This document shows, one piece after another, positions 1-9,600 of a stretch of 64,000 bases of DNA (positions are counted from its first letter, which is position 1; the number at the start of each line of letters is the position of its first letter). The stretch covers positions 21,886,001 to 21,950,000 of the forward strand of contig CM060732.1 in the NCBI GenBank assembly GCA_030704615.1, given 5' to 3'. Origin of the DNA: Takakia lepidozioides (Eukaryota > Streptophyta > Takakiopsida > Takakiales > Takakiaceae). The notes beneath the pieces were generated by a model. That model worked only from the letters and a program-made list of their open reading frames with translations. It was not told the origin of the DNA and did not search any database. Both the position numbers and the translations under genes were made by a program.

Positions 1-296
1 CTGGTTTATGTGATAGCATTGCTATCCATTAAGCGAGTAGAGTTTGAAGGTGGGAGGAAAGGAAGGTGAATGTTTATACTCATATGCATGAGGAGCTTGT
101 ACTGGTAAAGAATTGGATTCCAAAGGATATTCTGTGGATCAAACTCACACCAAGAACAGCTTTCCAGACTTGTTTGCCATATGGTTATATGGTAACGGAG
201 ACTTCAAGTATAGCCAAGGGTGCATTGAAGCTTGAAAGAAACCCAGGCATATACGAGAGATACTACAGAAGAGAGTTTTGGTTATTGCCACATTAA
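1..296 (+). pseudogene. Element A leader ORF, 3' part
   Basis: The frame beginning at 66 (GTG, so not a real start) encodes 76 residues ending WLLPH, identical in most positions to the end of the leader of element B (9396-9578). It lies upstream of gag and is closed by a stop, so it is either a small separate pre-gag ORF or part of a gag fused through a lost frame. I recognise no domain. The family clearly conserves protein-like text here, as the two copies differ mostly at single bases. Confidence 0.5.
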
Positions 297-316
297 AGAA
301 ATGAAAGACATGGGAC

Positions 317-2266
317 ATGAGTGATGAAAGAGAAGCTAGACTCCAGAGATATTCAGCAAAAAGAGAAAGTTATCTGAAAGCTAATTATCCATATCTTTGG
401 GAGAGAGGAATAGACATAGGGGAATCATCTGGACCTCTCACACCATTAAGATCAGAGAGTACATCACCCATACCGGAAGAACTAGAGTTGGATGCCACTC
501 CTTCTTTTTCTTTGCAAGAAAGATTAAGGGAATTGGTACAGGAAGAAGATCAACCACGAGGTGAAAGATCTGAGGTACATCCCTGGATAAAATTTGACAG
601 AAATCTTTGATAAGAGTTGGCATGGAACACCAAAAGCAGGAACTCCAGTTTCTGAGACGGAAGACGAAGAAGGAGGAGAGGATGTGGCAGAGCCAACGGA
701 GAGTTCAGACTCTCCAACACCATTGCAGTTGAGTTACATGAGTGAAGAAGAAACCCAAGGGCAGAACTTGGAGGATGAAAACAGAGAGAAGAAATTGGAA
801 GAGGAAGAGTATGAAGAAGTAGACCCAACAGCTGAGGTTGAGACTACAACCAGGACATCCCAACCCGTTGGACTGGATCAAGTGGAGCACTTGGATCACA
901 GGCCAACGAAGGTGTCGGCTCAGGGGATCAGGCGGGCAGCCTGGATCTGGCTCTGGGGGACAGGGAGTGTGGGAAGTAGTGCAACTGAAGCTGGGATACT
1001 GTGAATATAGTGGGGCCAGTAGCAGGGAGTGCTCAGGGGCCACACTTGGTGGAAGTTCCACCACAACTACAACAGGTCCTCAAGGACCAGCACCAGCAAG
1101 GGCCAGCACTGTCAGTGGGCAGAAGGTAGGGCCACAGATGGCGTTACAACCAACACGGGCAAAACCACATTTTCCAATATATTCAGAAAAGGGATCCTGA
1201 TGTACACATTAGCCAATTTGAGCACATGTGTATAGTGAACAATGAGAATGGCGATGATGCCAAGATGAGATGTTTCCTTGTTCACTTATAAGAAAGCAAG
1301 TGAATGGTATGCAAGATTCCCTGATAATCATTTCCTAACCTGGAATGGCTTGAATACAGCATTCCGAAATAGGTTCAGGACAAGTAAAACTGAGGATGAA
1401 GTGTATGGAAGTTTACAACAGTTAAAGCAAAAGAAGCATGAAACTGTTGAGGAGTATATGGAAAAGATGGAATTGATGATGAAAAAGCTGGCTGCTGTAC
1501 CAGCACCAGGTTTACAGAAGACTTGGTTTGTGAGTGGACTAAGACCAGAGTTGCAAAAGAAAGTGGATATGTTACCCCATAATACAGTGGAGGAGGCATT
1601 TGAAACAGCAAACAGAATTGAGCAATTGGGAATGCTCAGGAGAGAGAAAAGGGATGATGAGGACTCTGAGGATGAGTCAGATGAGGAAGAAGAGCAAGAG
1701 CTGAAAAGGAAGAGTAAGAGGAAGGAAAAGTTGAAGAGGGATAACTATGAAAAGATTAGAAGAAATCTTGAAGAAGTATGCCACAGAGGCTGCAACACAT
1801 TGGAGGAAGGGTGTTTGGTGTGCAAAATGCCAGAATGAAGGCCATACCACCACTGAATGCCACATGAAGGAGAAACTGTACTATCTGTAAAATGGATAAC
1901 CATTCTACTGAGAATTGTTACTACAACAGAAGACAGCAGCAGAGAGAACCTAGGCAAGTAAGGGTGCATCAAGTGCAGCCCCAGCCAAGAAGAAACAGTG
2001 ATCAGGACCACTATGGTAGGCCTGGTGGTTATAACAATGGCATGGAAGGGAGAGGTAATCCAAGAGGGAATTACCAAGGAAATTCCAGAGGCAACTATCA
2101 GGGTAATCCAAGGGGAATTACCAGCCAGGGAATCAGGATTACAGAAACAATCCCAGAACAGACCAAGGGCGAGGACCTAATGGGGAAGAACTGTGTTACT
2201 ATTGTAATCAGGCAGGACATCGCAAGGCAGCCTGTCCATTCTGGATCAGACACCAGAATGAGATGA
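317..2266 (+). pseudogene. gag: Element A gag polyprotein, frameshifted
   Basis: The gag region starts at the ATG at 317 (residues MSDEREARL) and is spread over frames at 317-610, 594-1004, 838-1200, 1278-1838 and 1892-2266. The segment 1278-1620 is a typical plant retrotransposon gag domain with ASEWYARF near the front and GLRPELQKKV later. An acidic and then basic linker follows. Three CX2CX4HX4C zinc knuckles form the nucleocapsid at 1819-1860, 1877-1918 and 2194-2235, but they lie in different frames because of small indels. Gag would form the virus-like particle and bind element RNA. The copy cannot make a full protein as written. Confidence 0.85.
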
Positions 2267-3443
2267 GAGCTCCTGTGAATGAGGGGCCAGTGGTGGCAGC
2301 TCACATGGTTAGGCCATGTGTTGTACCAGAAGTAAGTACAATGATAGTAACGAGAAGCAAAGCCAAAATAATACCTCCAGTAGATGAGGAAGGTGATGAT
2401 AATGAAGATGGCAGTGATGTGCCTGAAGATGATGAGGCTTGGAGAGATGAGAAGGAACTGCACAAGGAAGTGGCAGATACCATAAGGGAAATGCAGAAGA
2501 GTACTGATATTCCTATGGCAGATTCCTCTGATTCTGAAAGAGAAGAGGAAGTGAGTGAGGATGAAGGGAAGAAAGAAGCTGCAGAAATGCAGAGTAATGA
2601 AGAGACTTTGGCTAAAGTAATATGCCAGTCCAAAGCGGAGATTACCATTGGACAGCTATTGGTTGTGGCACCTTATTATAGACACAAGGTGTATCAAGCA
2701 ATCAATCGAATTGCCCATGTGACAGGGAACACAAACCTGAACAGCAAGGTGACAAGTTATAATGTGAAGCCGGAAGGGCGAGAAACAGTCATGGACTTTG
2801 ATGATTCTATGCCAGTAATCCAATTGAGAATTGGAAGCACAGAACTAACTGATGTACTGATAGATGGAGGCTTTGGAGTGAATATCATGACAGACCAATT
2901 AAGGCAAAGCTTGGTCTAAGTAACATGAAACCAGCCCCATTTACAGTAACAATGGCAGATCAAAGAAGTGTACAACCATTGGGATTGATAAGAGGAGTTA
3001 AGATACAGATTCAAAAGATGATCTTTATGATCACAGTAACTGTGTTGAAAATGGATGAAGTCATGGAAGCTTACTCCTTATTGTTGGGTCGACCGTGGCT
3101 GAAACAGGCCAGGGTATTCCATGACTGGAATTCCCAGTTACTAACTGTGCATGATGGGATGCACAAGATACAAATCACCACTAAGAAATCTAGTAGATTA
3201 CCTGCTACGAGAAGACCTCGAGGGGTCAGGGAGTATGACTGGAGGGGAGGACTTGATGAGGAGCAGGAAGCTACCTGTTCGCTGCACACCAGAGTGGGAG
3301 CAGGTTGCAGAGATGCAACTGGAAGGCCTAAGTTGTTTAAAGGTATCTGTTGTGGTGTAGTGACAGCAACACCAATTGAGGGTGAAACAAGCAGTTACCC
3401 ACCACATTTCTATGAAGAAAGAGAGGGAGAATGGAAATCCTAG
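2263..3443 (+). pseudogene. Element A acidic linker and aspartic protease
   Basis: The frame 2263-2919 opens with a highly acidic stretch and reaches the retropepsin active site at about 2855, reading VLIDGGFGVNIM. The catalytic Asp is present. A frameshift near 2915 moves the reading to 2925-3443, which contains the second conserved protease region ending LLGRPWL (about 3083-3103). The protease would cut the Gag-Pol precursor. The plant gypsy motif is commonly DGGS; here it is DGGF, whereas element B has DGGSG. Confidence 0.82.
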
Positions 3444-3549
3444 AGGAACCAGCCACTGTGAGTTTACAGGATGAAGTGGTGACTGGTTGGACAATCACAG
3501 CTGATGAGCAGGTGAGAGAAGTGAATGTGGGAACTGAAGGGAACCGAGG

Positions 3550-4470
3550 ATGGTGAAGGTAGGGGCTGATTTGGAGCCAGAATTCTTTGAGGAAGCTAAG
3601 AGCCTGTTCATCAAATACAGAGATGTATTTGCTTGGAGCTACGAGGATCTGAAAGGGATACCACCTGAGATCTGTCAGCATAAGATTGAACTGGAACCAG
3701 GGTCAGTACCAATCAAACAGGCAAGGTACAGAATGAATCCCAACTATGCACAGAAGGTTGGAGAAGAGATCAAGAAGTTGGCTGAGGCTAAGTTTATATA
3801 CCCAATAGAGTATACAACTTGGTTGTCACCCATTGTGATAGTTCCCAAGAAGAATGGTAACTGAGAGTTTGTGTGAACTATAAGAAGTTGAATGCTTTGT
3901 ACGAAGAAAGATCCTTTCCCTTTGCCATTCACAGAAGCGTATTGGACACTGTGGCAGGCCATGAGATGTACTCATTCATGGATGGCTTCAGTGGTTATAA
4001 TCAAGTGCAAGTGGCAGAAGAAGACCAGGGAAAGACAGCTTTCATCACAGACTGGGTGCTTATGCATACAAAGTCATGCCTTTGGACTTTGTAATGCACC
4101 AGCAACCTTTCAGAGAGTGATAAGTGAATCTTTTCATGAGTATCTGGATGATTTCATGCAGGTGTTCTTGGATGATTTCAGTGTGTACAGCTCTAAGAAT
4201 GAGCACTTGCATAAATTGGAGTTATGTTTGGCCAGATGCAGGATGAGAGGTCTGGGCCTGAATCCAGAGAAGTGTACTTTCTGTGTGAACTCAGGGGCTT
4301 TTGGGACACATTGTGTATAAGAGGGGACTTCTTGTGGATCCCAGAAAGACAGAGGCCATTAAAGCCTCTCCACCACCAGTAAATTTAAGAGTCTAAGGAG
4401 ATTCCTTGGACAAACCAGTTATTACAGAAGATTTGTCAGACGGTATGCACAGATAGCAGCACCATTGAGC
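3550..4470 (+). pseudogene. Element A reverse transcriptase, frameshifted
   Basis: RT motifs run in order across 3550-3864, 3873-4094 and 3892-4320: LSPIVIVPKKNG (the first palm strand), SFMDGFSGYNQV with the first catalytic Asp, FGLCNAPATFQR and the catalytic VFLDDFSVYS near 4162. Further conserved text ([13 protein letters not shown]-like) continues in another frame to about 4470. Single-base indels break the frame near 3865, 4050 and 4310. The gypsy form FLDD of the [YF]xDD box is intact here, unlike in element B. RT copies the RNA into DNA in the particle. Confidence 0.88.
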
Positions 4471-4557
4471 AAGCTTCTGAAGAAAGATGCAGTGTTTGCA
4501 TGGACAGCTGAATGTCAAGGCTTTTGAGGAACTTACATTGTCAGTAAAACTACACCT

Positions 4558-5634
4558 GTGCTGATTAACCCTCACTGGCATGTAGTATTTCATGTTCACT
4601 GTGATGCCTCAGGAGAAGCGTTGGGAGCAGTGTTAGCCCAAAATGTTACAGGAAATATAGATTCACCTGTGTACTATGCTAGCAGGTTGATGAACAGTGC
4701 TGAAAGGAACTATAGCACAACTGAAAGAGAAGCACTGGCAATGATTTATGCAGTCAAAATTCAGGCATTACCTATTGGGAAGAAGTTTATGTTTTATGTG
4801 GATCACCAGGCTCTGATATATCTGGTGAACAAACCTTTGATAAGTGGAAGGATAGCAAGGTGGTTAATAATCTTGCACGAGTTTGAGTTCGAAGTTGTTT
4901 ACAAGCCTGGCCGTTTGCATCTTGTGGCAGATCATTTGTCACGCCTATCAACAGGAGAGCCCGCCACAGGAGTAGACGACCAATTACCTGATGCGAGTTT
5001 ATTTGCGGTGGAGGTGCAGGGAAGTGCAGATGACTGGTTAGATTGGCAGTGGCCAATCAGATACTACCTTACTCATGGTCAATGCCCACCTAGTTATGGA
5101 AAGGAGCAGAGGAAGAGAATCGCTATCAAGGCTTTACCTTATACTATGGTACGGGGCAGAATGTATAAGCTAGGACCTGATGGAGTACTTAAACGATGCT
5201 TGTACCACCATGAAGTAAATAAAGTTTTGGAGGAAGTTCATAAAGGAGTGGCTGGAGGTCATTTTGGAGAAGAGACTACTAGTAGAAAGATACTACTTGC
5301 AGGTTACTGGTGGCCTACTTTGTTCAAGGATGTACACAAGTATTGTCAGAGTTGTGATGAGTGTCAGAGGCTAGGACCATTGCAGAGATCTGGGAAGATG
5401 GCTTTGCATCCTACGATGCCTACTGAACCATTTCAGAAATGGGGACTAGACTTTGTTGGACCAATTAACCCACCAGCCAAGAATACACAGAACAGGTATA
5501 TAATCACAACCACTGATTATACTACAAAGTGGGTGGAAGCTAAAGCTCAGAGGGACAACACAGCTAAGTCCACAGCAAGGTTCCTATATGAGAACATACT
5601 TACACGATTTGGCTGTCCCTGGAATTATCAGTGA
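4558..5634 (+). pseudogene. Element A RNase H and integrase (zinc-binding and core)
   Basis: One open frame of 358 codons (first codon CTG, so it is a fragment of pol) carries RNase H from [17 protein letters not shown] through the conserved [12 protein letters not shown] and [11 protein letters not shown] segments to VADHLSRL. After a linker comes the integrase HHCC zinc-binding domain ([10 protein letters not shown] then CQSCDEC, about 5235-5370) and the core starting KWGLDFVGP with the first catalytic Asp (about 5440). It ends at CPWNYQ because a base is missing; the same protein continues in the frame starting at 5588. This is the longest unbroken piece of pol in the window. Confidence 0.9.
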
Positions 5635-6268
5635 CCAGGGAAGTCACTTCATTAATGAGACCATTGAACTATTGACTAAAGAGTTCATGATTGTGCATAG
5701 GAAGAGTACAACATATTACCCACAGGGTAATGGGCAGGCAGAAGCTACCAACAAAATACTATGTATTATCTTGGCTAAGATAGTCAATGCAAACAGAATA
5801 GATTGGGATACAAAGCTGCTGACAGCTTTGTGGTCATACAAGACTTTATATAAAGTCACCACTAAGTATACACCATTCCAATTAGTTAATGGTATGGAAG
5901 CTTTACTTCCAGTGGAATTCTTGTTACCTACCATGAGAACTGAATGGGGAAGGAGAATGGAATTGGAAGATTCAATTAAGGTCAGGAAACATGAATTATA
6001 CCATGTGAAAGAAGTACGTGCTGATGCAGCTGATAACATGACCAGAATTCAGATGAAGAGGAAGGATCAGTTTGATGAAGGTAAATTAAAGACTTTTAAG
6101 ACGGGAAATTTGGTACTGTGGTTGCAGAAGAAGGGGAAGATTAAAGCTTCTAAGCTTAAATCACCATGGAAAGGACCTTATGTCATACAAAGATGTATGA
6201 TAACAACACCCGCCATGTTACAAACCATTAAAAAGAAATGCTGGGAAGAGTCAATGCCAATAAGTTGA
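5588..6268 (+). pseudogene. Element A integrase core end and C-terminal domain
   Basis: The frame continues the integrase core with ISDQGSHF (second catalytic Asp) and GNGQAEATNK (catalytic Glu), giving with the previous fragment the complete DDE set. The C-terminal part holds a GPY/F-like module: LKSPWKGPYVI near 6150-6185. No chromodomain follows; a spacer begins soon after the stop. Only one frameshift, near 5620, separates this from the upstream RNase H-integrase frame. Confidence 0.88.
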
Positions 6269-6409
6269 AGGGGTACAGTGGTATCCATGACAAACCATTG
6301 CGGCACGATTTGCATGTTGAAACGCAAAAACAGTCACGGGCTGCGCCAGTGATACCAACGGAGTATCGAGCACTTGTCGCTAAGCCGAGCGTGTATAACC
6401 AGGGCGGGA

Positions 6410-6590
6410 AGTACAGGTGTTCGCATAGCTATCACAGCCCATCACAGCATGACAGCCCATCACAGCCAGACAGCCTATCAAAACCCAACATAGCGTGACA
6501 CAGTTTATCACAACCTATCACAGTGTCACACAGCCTATCACAGTTCACCACAATTAGACACAGCCTGTCACAGCCCGACAAGCCCATGCG
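6410..6590 (+). repeat. CACAGCC-type simple repeat after pol (element A)
   Basis: The stretch is built of irregular units such as TCACAGCCCA, TCACAGCCTA and GACACAGCC. It separates pol from the post-pol ORFs and corresponds to a similar but not alignable stretch at about 15230-15365 in element B. The same unit type occurs inside all three LTRs. Confidence 0.75.
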
Positions 6591-7110
6591 GGTTACACAG
6601 TCCATTGGGTCAGTGACAGGTGGACGCGGGTTAACGTCAGAAAAGTGGCCGTCAAGTGAAGAAGAAGTTTGGAAGTCAAACTCGGAGAATATGTCACGCG
6701 GAGAGGGGAAGTCGGGGGCATGTCTAAAAGCGGACACGTGGCCACTAAGGCGAAGCACACCGCACTGCATAAATTGCAAGAGTGGGTCTCATCATGCAAG
6801 AGGACAAATCGGGCCGTCAAAGTACCTACCCGGTACATCAGCTAAGACTATTTGTGGGCCCATTAATGCATTCAGAGTAAGGGTAATGGAACCCTTTCCA
6901 AATATAGAAAAGAGGGACCTATGCCACATGTGCTGTCCTACTGGACATTCCACGTGGGAATGTCCACGGAGGGGGGGTGGAATTAAGAAGTTACCTAAGC
7001 AGGCAATAGCCAATCAGGAGTGCGAATTACATGCAGGTGGTTCCTTCCAAGAAACAAGAACAAGAAATAGGAAGTGTTATGAGCGGAAGAGTCAGGGTGG
7101 CTCCGAATAG
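6586..7110 (+). CDS. Post-pol ORF with a zinc knuckle (element A)
   Basis: From the ATG at 6586 there are 174 residues. The frame is open further upstream, but only from a GTG and through simple repeat. A CX2CX4HX4C zinc knuckle (CHMCCPTGHSTWEC) lies at 6922-6963, and CINCKSGSHH precedes it. The rest is basic and low in hydrophobic residues, which would suit nucleic-acid binding. In element B the aligned stretch near 15662-15700 has lost the cysteines and histidine (CHVYPSGQSSRES), so it is not kept there. This could be a decayed extra nucleocapsid-like piece or the start of the accessory ORF. The function is not known. Confidence 0.45.
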   Translation: MRVTQSIGSVTGGRGLTSEKWPSSEEEVWKSNSENMSRGEGKSGACLKADTWPLRRSTPHCINCKSGSHHARGQIGPSKYLPGTSAKTICGPINAFRVRVMEPFPNIEKRDLCHMCCPTGHSTWECPRRGGGIKKLPKQAIANQECELHAGGSFQETRTRNRKCYERKSQGGSE

Positions 7111-7155
7111 CCAGTGTCTCGACGGGAGGGGCAATCAAAGCACTAGCTTTATAGC

Positions 7156-8076
7156 TATGGCGGATGTAACGGATTACACACTCGCTTTACTTCTTACGCA
7201 GTGGCGCAAGGACGGACTTGAGAGTACATTTTCTCTCACTCGATACTTGCAAGCCCCATAGGCTTACACACACTTACCTGTTCCATTCTGTGCCAACCAT
7301 ACCTTCATGCTCTGTGCCCTGCAAGCTTTCCTTCAGCTGTTTCAAACAAGGCCTTTTTGTTTGTCTAGAATGAAGAGAGTGAGGGGAATGGAGGATATCA
7401 GGGTGAAGAGCACCACGATTCTGCAGAAGCAAATAATTGCTACACCGCAGGTAGTGCAGCTGCTGAGGGAGTTGCGATTGGAGGGGCTGCTACGCAAGGA
7501 CTGGTCCTTGCATCATTGGCAGTATATGATTCAATTTCTTCAGAACTTTGAGCCTGGACGGGAGTTACCCAGGTGAGGGGAGTAGATATAGAAACTCCCC
7601 AGTACCTGCAACAATTGTTTGATTTGCCATCAGGTCATGTGGATGTGGATGAGCACAGGGCAAGATTGCAGATAGGGAATTTGTTCCAAGAAGGGAGTTT
7701 CTTTAAGACTCAAGGTTACGCTTGTACCAAAGCCGAGTACCCAGGGCTCAGAGAAGTTGGCCAAATATTGAACGTTCTGTTTGCCATGAAACAGAACCAA
7801 CAATATTTGAGCAGGTCATTCACAGAGGAGATCCTTAAGGGAGAGGATGTAGCTTGGGCGGAGTTAATCTACAATGGTCTGGTGGACGAGATAAAGAGGT
7901 TACAGGGCACTGCTGCTAAGTCTCCGATCATTGTGTTTGGTCCAGTCATTGCCCAAATCATTCTTGACTCTTGCATATTTGATACTCGGGAACGTAAGGA
8001 GATGGGAGTGTTTGAGGCAGTAACCACTGCAATTGAAGAACAGGGCTCTTCACATAGTGAGGGTGGACTGGCAGGG
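7156..8076 (+). pseudogene. Accessory post-pol ORF, N-terminal part (element A)
   Basis: The protein-like text starts at the ATG at 7156 (MADVTDYTLALLLTQW) and continues after shifts through 7307-7576 and 7573-8076. It contains GSFFKTQGYACTKAEYPGL and ILNVLFAMKQNQQYLSRSF and aligns residue by residue with 16267-16800 in element B. It is cut after 8076 by insertion of element B and continues at 20624. I do not recognise a domain. Conservation between copies at the protein level suggests that it was a real protein of this retrotransposon family. Confidence 0.6.
8072..8076. other. Target-site duplication CAGGG, left copy
   Basis: CAGGG directly precedes the TG of the inner 5' LTR. The same five bases follow the CA end of the inner 3' LTR at 20619-20623. 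Reading across the duplication restores the alignment with element B around 16803. Confidence 0.9.
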
Positions 8077-8994
8077 TGTTAGAGGACTGTCTGGGACTTA
8101 GACACTTATACGGGATCTGTGGGGTACCCTTAATTTTTGCACAGACTGAGACCAACAAGAGCCTTAGGGGTGACAGCAGCGCACTTTAGAAGGGGGGTAC
8201 ACAGTCGTCACAGTCCGGCACAGCACAGCCACACCACACAGCCACACAGCCCAACAGCCAGTCACACAGTCCCACACAGCCCACAGCCGTCACAGTTTCA
8301 CACAGCCAGTCACAGCTTGACACAGCTGTCACGACCAGGGAACGGATAGTAGGGGGAACGACTGTGGGGAACAACACCTGCGAATGGAACATATTAGTTC
8401 ATGGATGACGGTTAGTGAGGGAAACGGTTAGAACAACGGGTAGGAAGATAAAGCCAGGAGCAAGGACTGGAAAGGATCATTCTGGGGGAATCACTGCTGG
8501 AAGGAGTGGGAGGAGCACTCTGGGGAAGACTTCGGATCACTGGGGAAATGAGGAGAGAGCGATCTCTCAGCAGATAGAGGGAGAGCACGGAGTAGGAGGA
8601 GGAGCTGTTGATGCTTAATGAATGCAGGCAGTAGAATTGTAATGTAGCAGATTAGAGACTCCATGGCTTCAGCCTGATACTTGATAGATATTAATCTGAT
8701 ACACACTTATACTCACACTGTGTAGAGAGATCTGAGTGAAGCTGTGGAATGAATGGATGAGTTGATGGAATCCGATAGATTGATGAAGCAAACTGATACT
8801 TAATTACCAAAAGTAAGGTAACTAGCTAATATGAATGCGGAAGGAAACAAATAGGAAACACCCCCATGATACACTAGCTGTAGGTCATGACTGATTGTTC
8901 TGAGCGGGCTGAGTACTTAGAGATTTCCAACTCTTCTATCTTGGAGTTTCCGCCTCGGATAGCGAAGGGATGGGTGAGTAAAAGCCGCGCGACA
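8077..8994 (+). repeat. 5' LTR of inner element B
   Basis: The LTR is 918 bp, starts TGTTAGAGGACTG and ends GCGCGACA. It aligns almost base for base with 19678-20618. A CACAGCC-rich stretch lies at about 8190-8335. Near the end is GGGTGAGTAAAAG, a good 5' splice-site match. I cannot place a TATA box or transcription start with confidence. Confidence 0.9.
8974..8979 (+). promoter_or_regulatory. Possible splice donor in U5
   Basis: GG|GTGAGT (intron starting at 8974) lies 20 bases before the LTR end. The identical match occurs at 20598 and 24539 in the other two LTRs, including the older one. A donor here would allow a spliced RNA joining the 5' leader to the accessory ORF. That use is inference. 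Confidence 0.35.
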
Positions 8995-9013
8995 TTTGGC
9001 GACCATACTGGGG
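8995..9013 (+). other. Primer-binding site, putative
   Basis: TTTGGCGACCATACTGGGG follows directly after the LTR, where plant gypsy elements carry the tRNA primer site. The TGGCG start fits the complement of a CCA tRNA end. I cannot assign the tRNA without a tRNA set from the genome. Confidence 0.55.
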
Positions 9014-9578
9014 AACTGGGTCATGAACAACCAGATGACAGGCATCTGGTGGGATCATGGTGGTTGGAGAATTAAAGAATTTGATGTGAATCAAATTCCT
9101 TGTGAAACTGAGAAGGAAAGATTGTCCAAACGATTCTTCCAAGGTTTTTGGAATTGCCAGACGGTTGTAAAGAAAACATTCTTAAGAGAGTGCATGATGC
9201 TGACCCTGAGTGGGGTCTGGAGAAAGGAGTGATAAAGATTTATCAGGTGGCCTGTAGAGGAAGAGCACGTTGGTTACCAACATTGGTTTATGTGATAGCA
9301 TTGCTATCCATTAAGCGAGTAGAGTTTGAAGGCTGGGAGGAAAGAAAGGTGAATGTTTATACTCATATGCATGAAGAGCTTGTACTGGTAAAGAATTGGA
9401 TTCCAAAGGATATTTTGTGGATCAAACTCACACCAAGAACAGCTTTCAGACTTGTTTGCCATATGGTTATATGGTAACGGAGACTTCAAGTATAGCCAAG
9501 GGTGCATTGAAGCTTGAAAGAAACCCAGGCATATACGAGAGATATTACAGAAGAGAGTTTTGGTTATTGCCACATTAA
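8996..9578 (+). pseudogene. Element B leader ORF upstream of gag
   Basis: Three overlapping frames (8996-9232, 9148-9477, 9396-9578) read as one protein broken by two small shifts, with GIWWDHGGWRIKEFDVNQ near the start, GRARWLPTLVYVIALLSIKR in the middle and WLLPH at the end. The frame begins right at the PBS with no early ATG; the first ATG in it is MNNQMTG. A stop and about 20 bases separate it from gag. A pre-gag ORF is known in some Tat-lineage elements; whether this one is homologous to those I cannot say. Confidence 0.5.
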
Positions 9579-9600
9579 AAAGAAATGAAAGACATGGGAC

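Larger units (their letters stand above)
1..8076 (+). mobile_element. Outer Ty3/gypsy element A, left part (5' end outside window)
   Basis: This stretch is the internal region of an LTR retrotransposon: leader, gag, protease, RT, RNase H, integrase, spacer and the beginning of a post-pol accessory ORF. The domain order RT-RNase H-integrase is that of Ty3/gypsy. Base 2 onward aligns with 9283 onward of the inner copy, so the 5' LTR and PBS of this element must lie to the left of the window. The element is interrupted after 8076 by another member of its own family (element B) and resumes at 20619. No chromodomain is seen after the integrase, and a long ORF follows pol, so I place it near the Athila/Tat side of plant gypsy elements; this placement is inference. 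Confidence 0.9.

Noticed and set aside
705-1064. Minus-strand frames opposite gag and LTRs
   Set aside because: They mirror the acidic/lysine-rich gag codons (Leu/Ser/Phe-rich text) and have no domain; treated as shadows.
6150-6268. Chromodomain at the integrase end
   Set aside because: Only the GPY/F-like KGPYVI module is seen, then a spacer; no aromatic cage pattern.
6410-6590. CRISPR-like spacing of CACAGCC units
   Set aside because: Units are short, irregular and without unique spacers; this is a eukaryotic simple repeat inside a retrotransposon.
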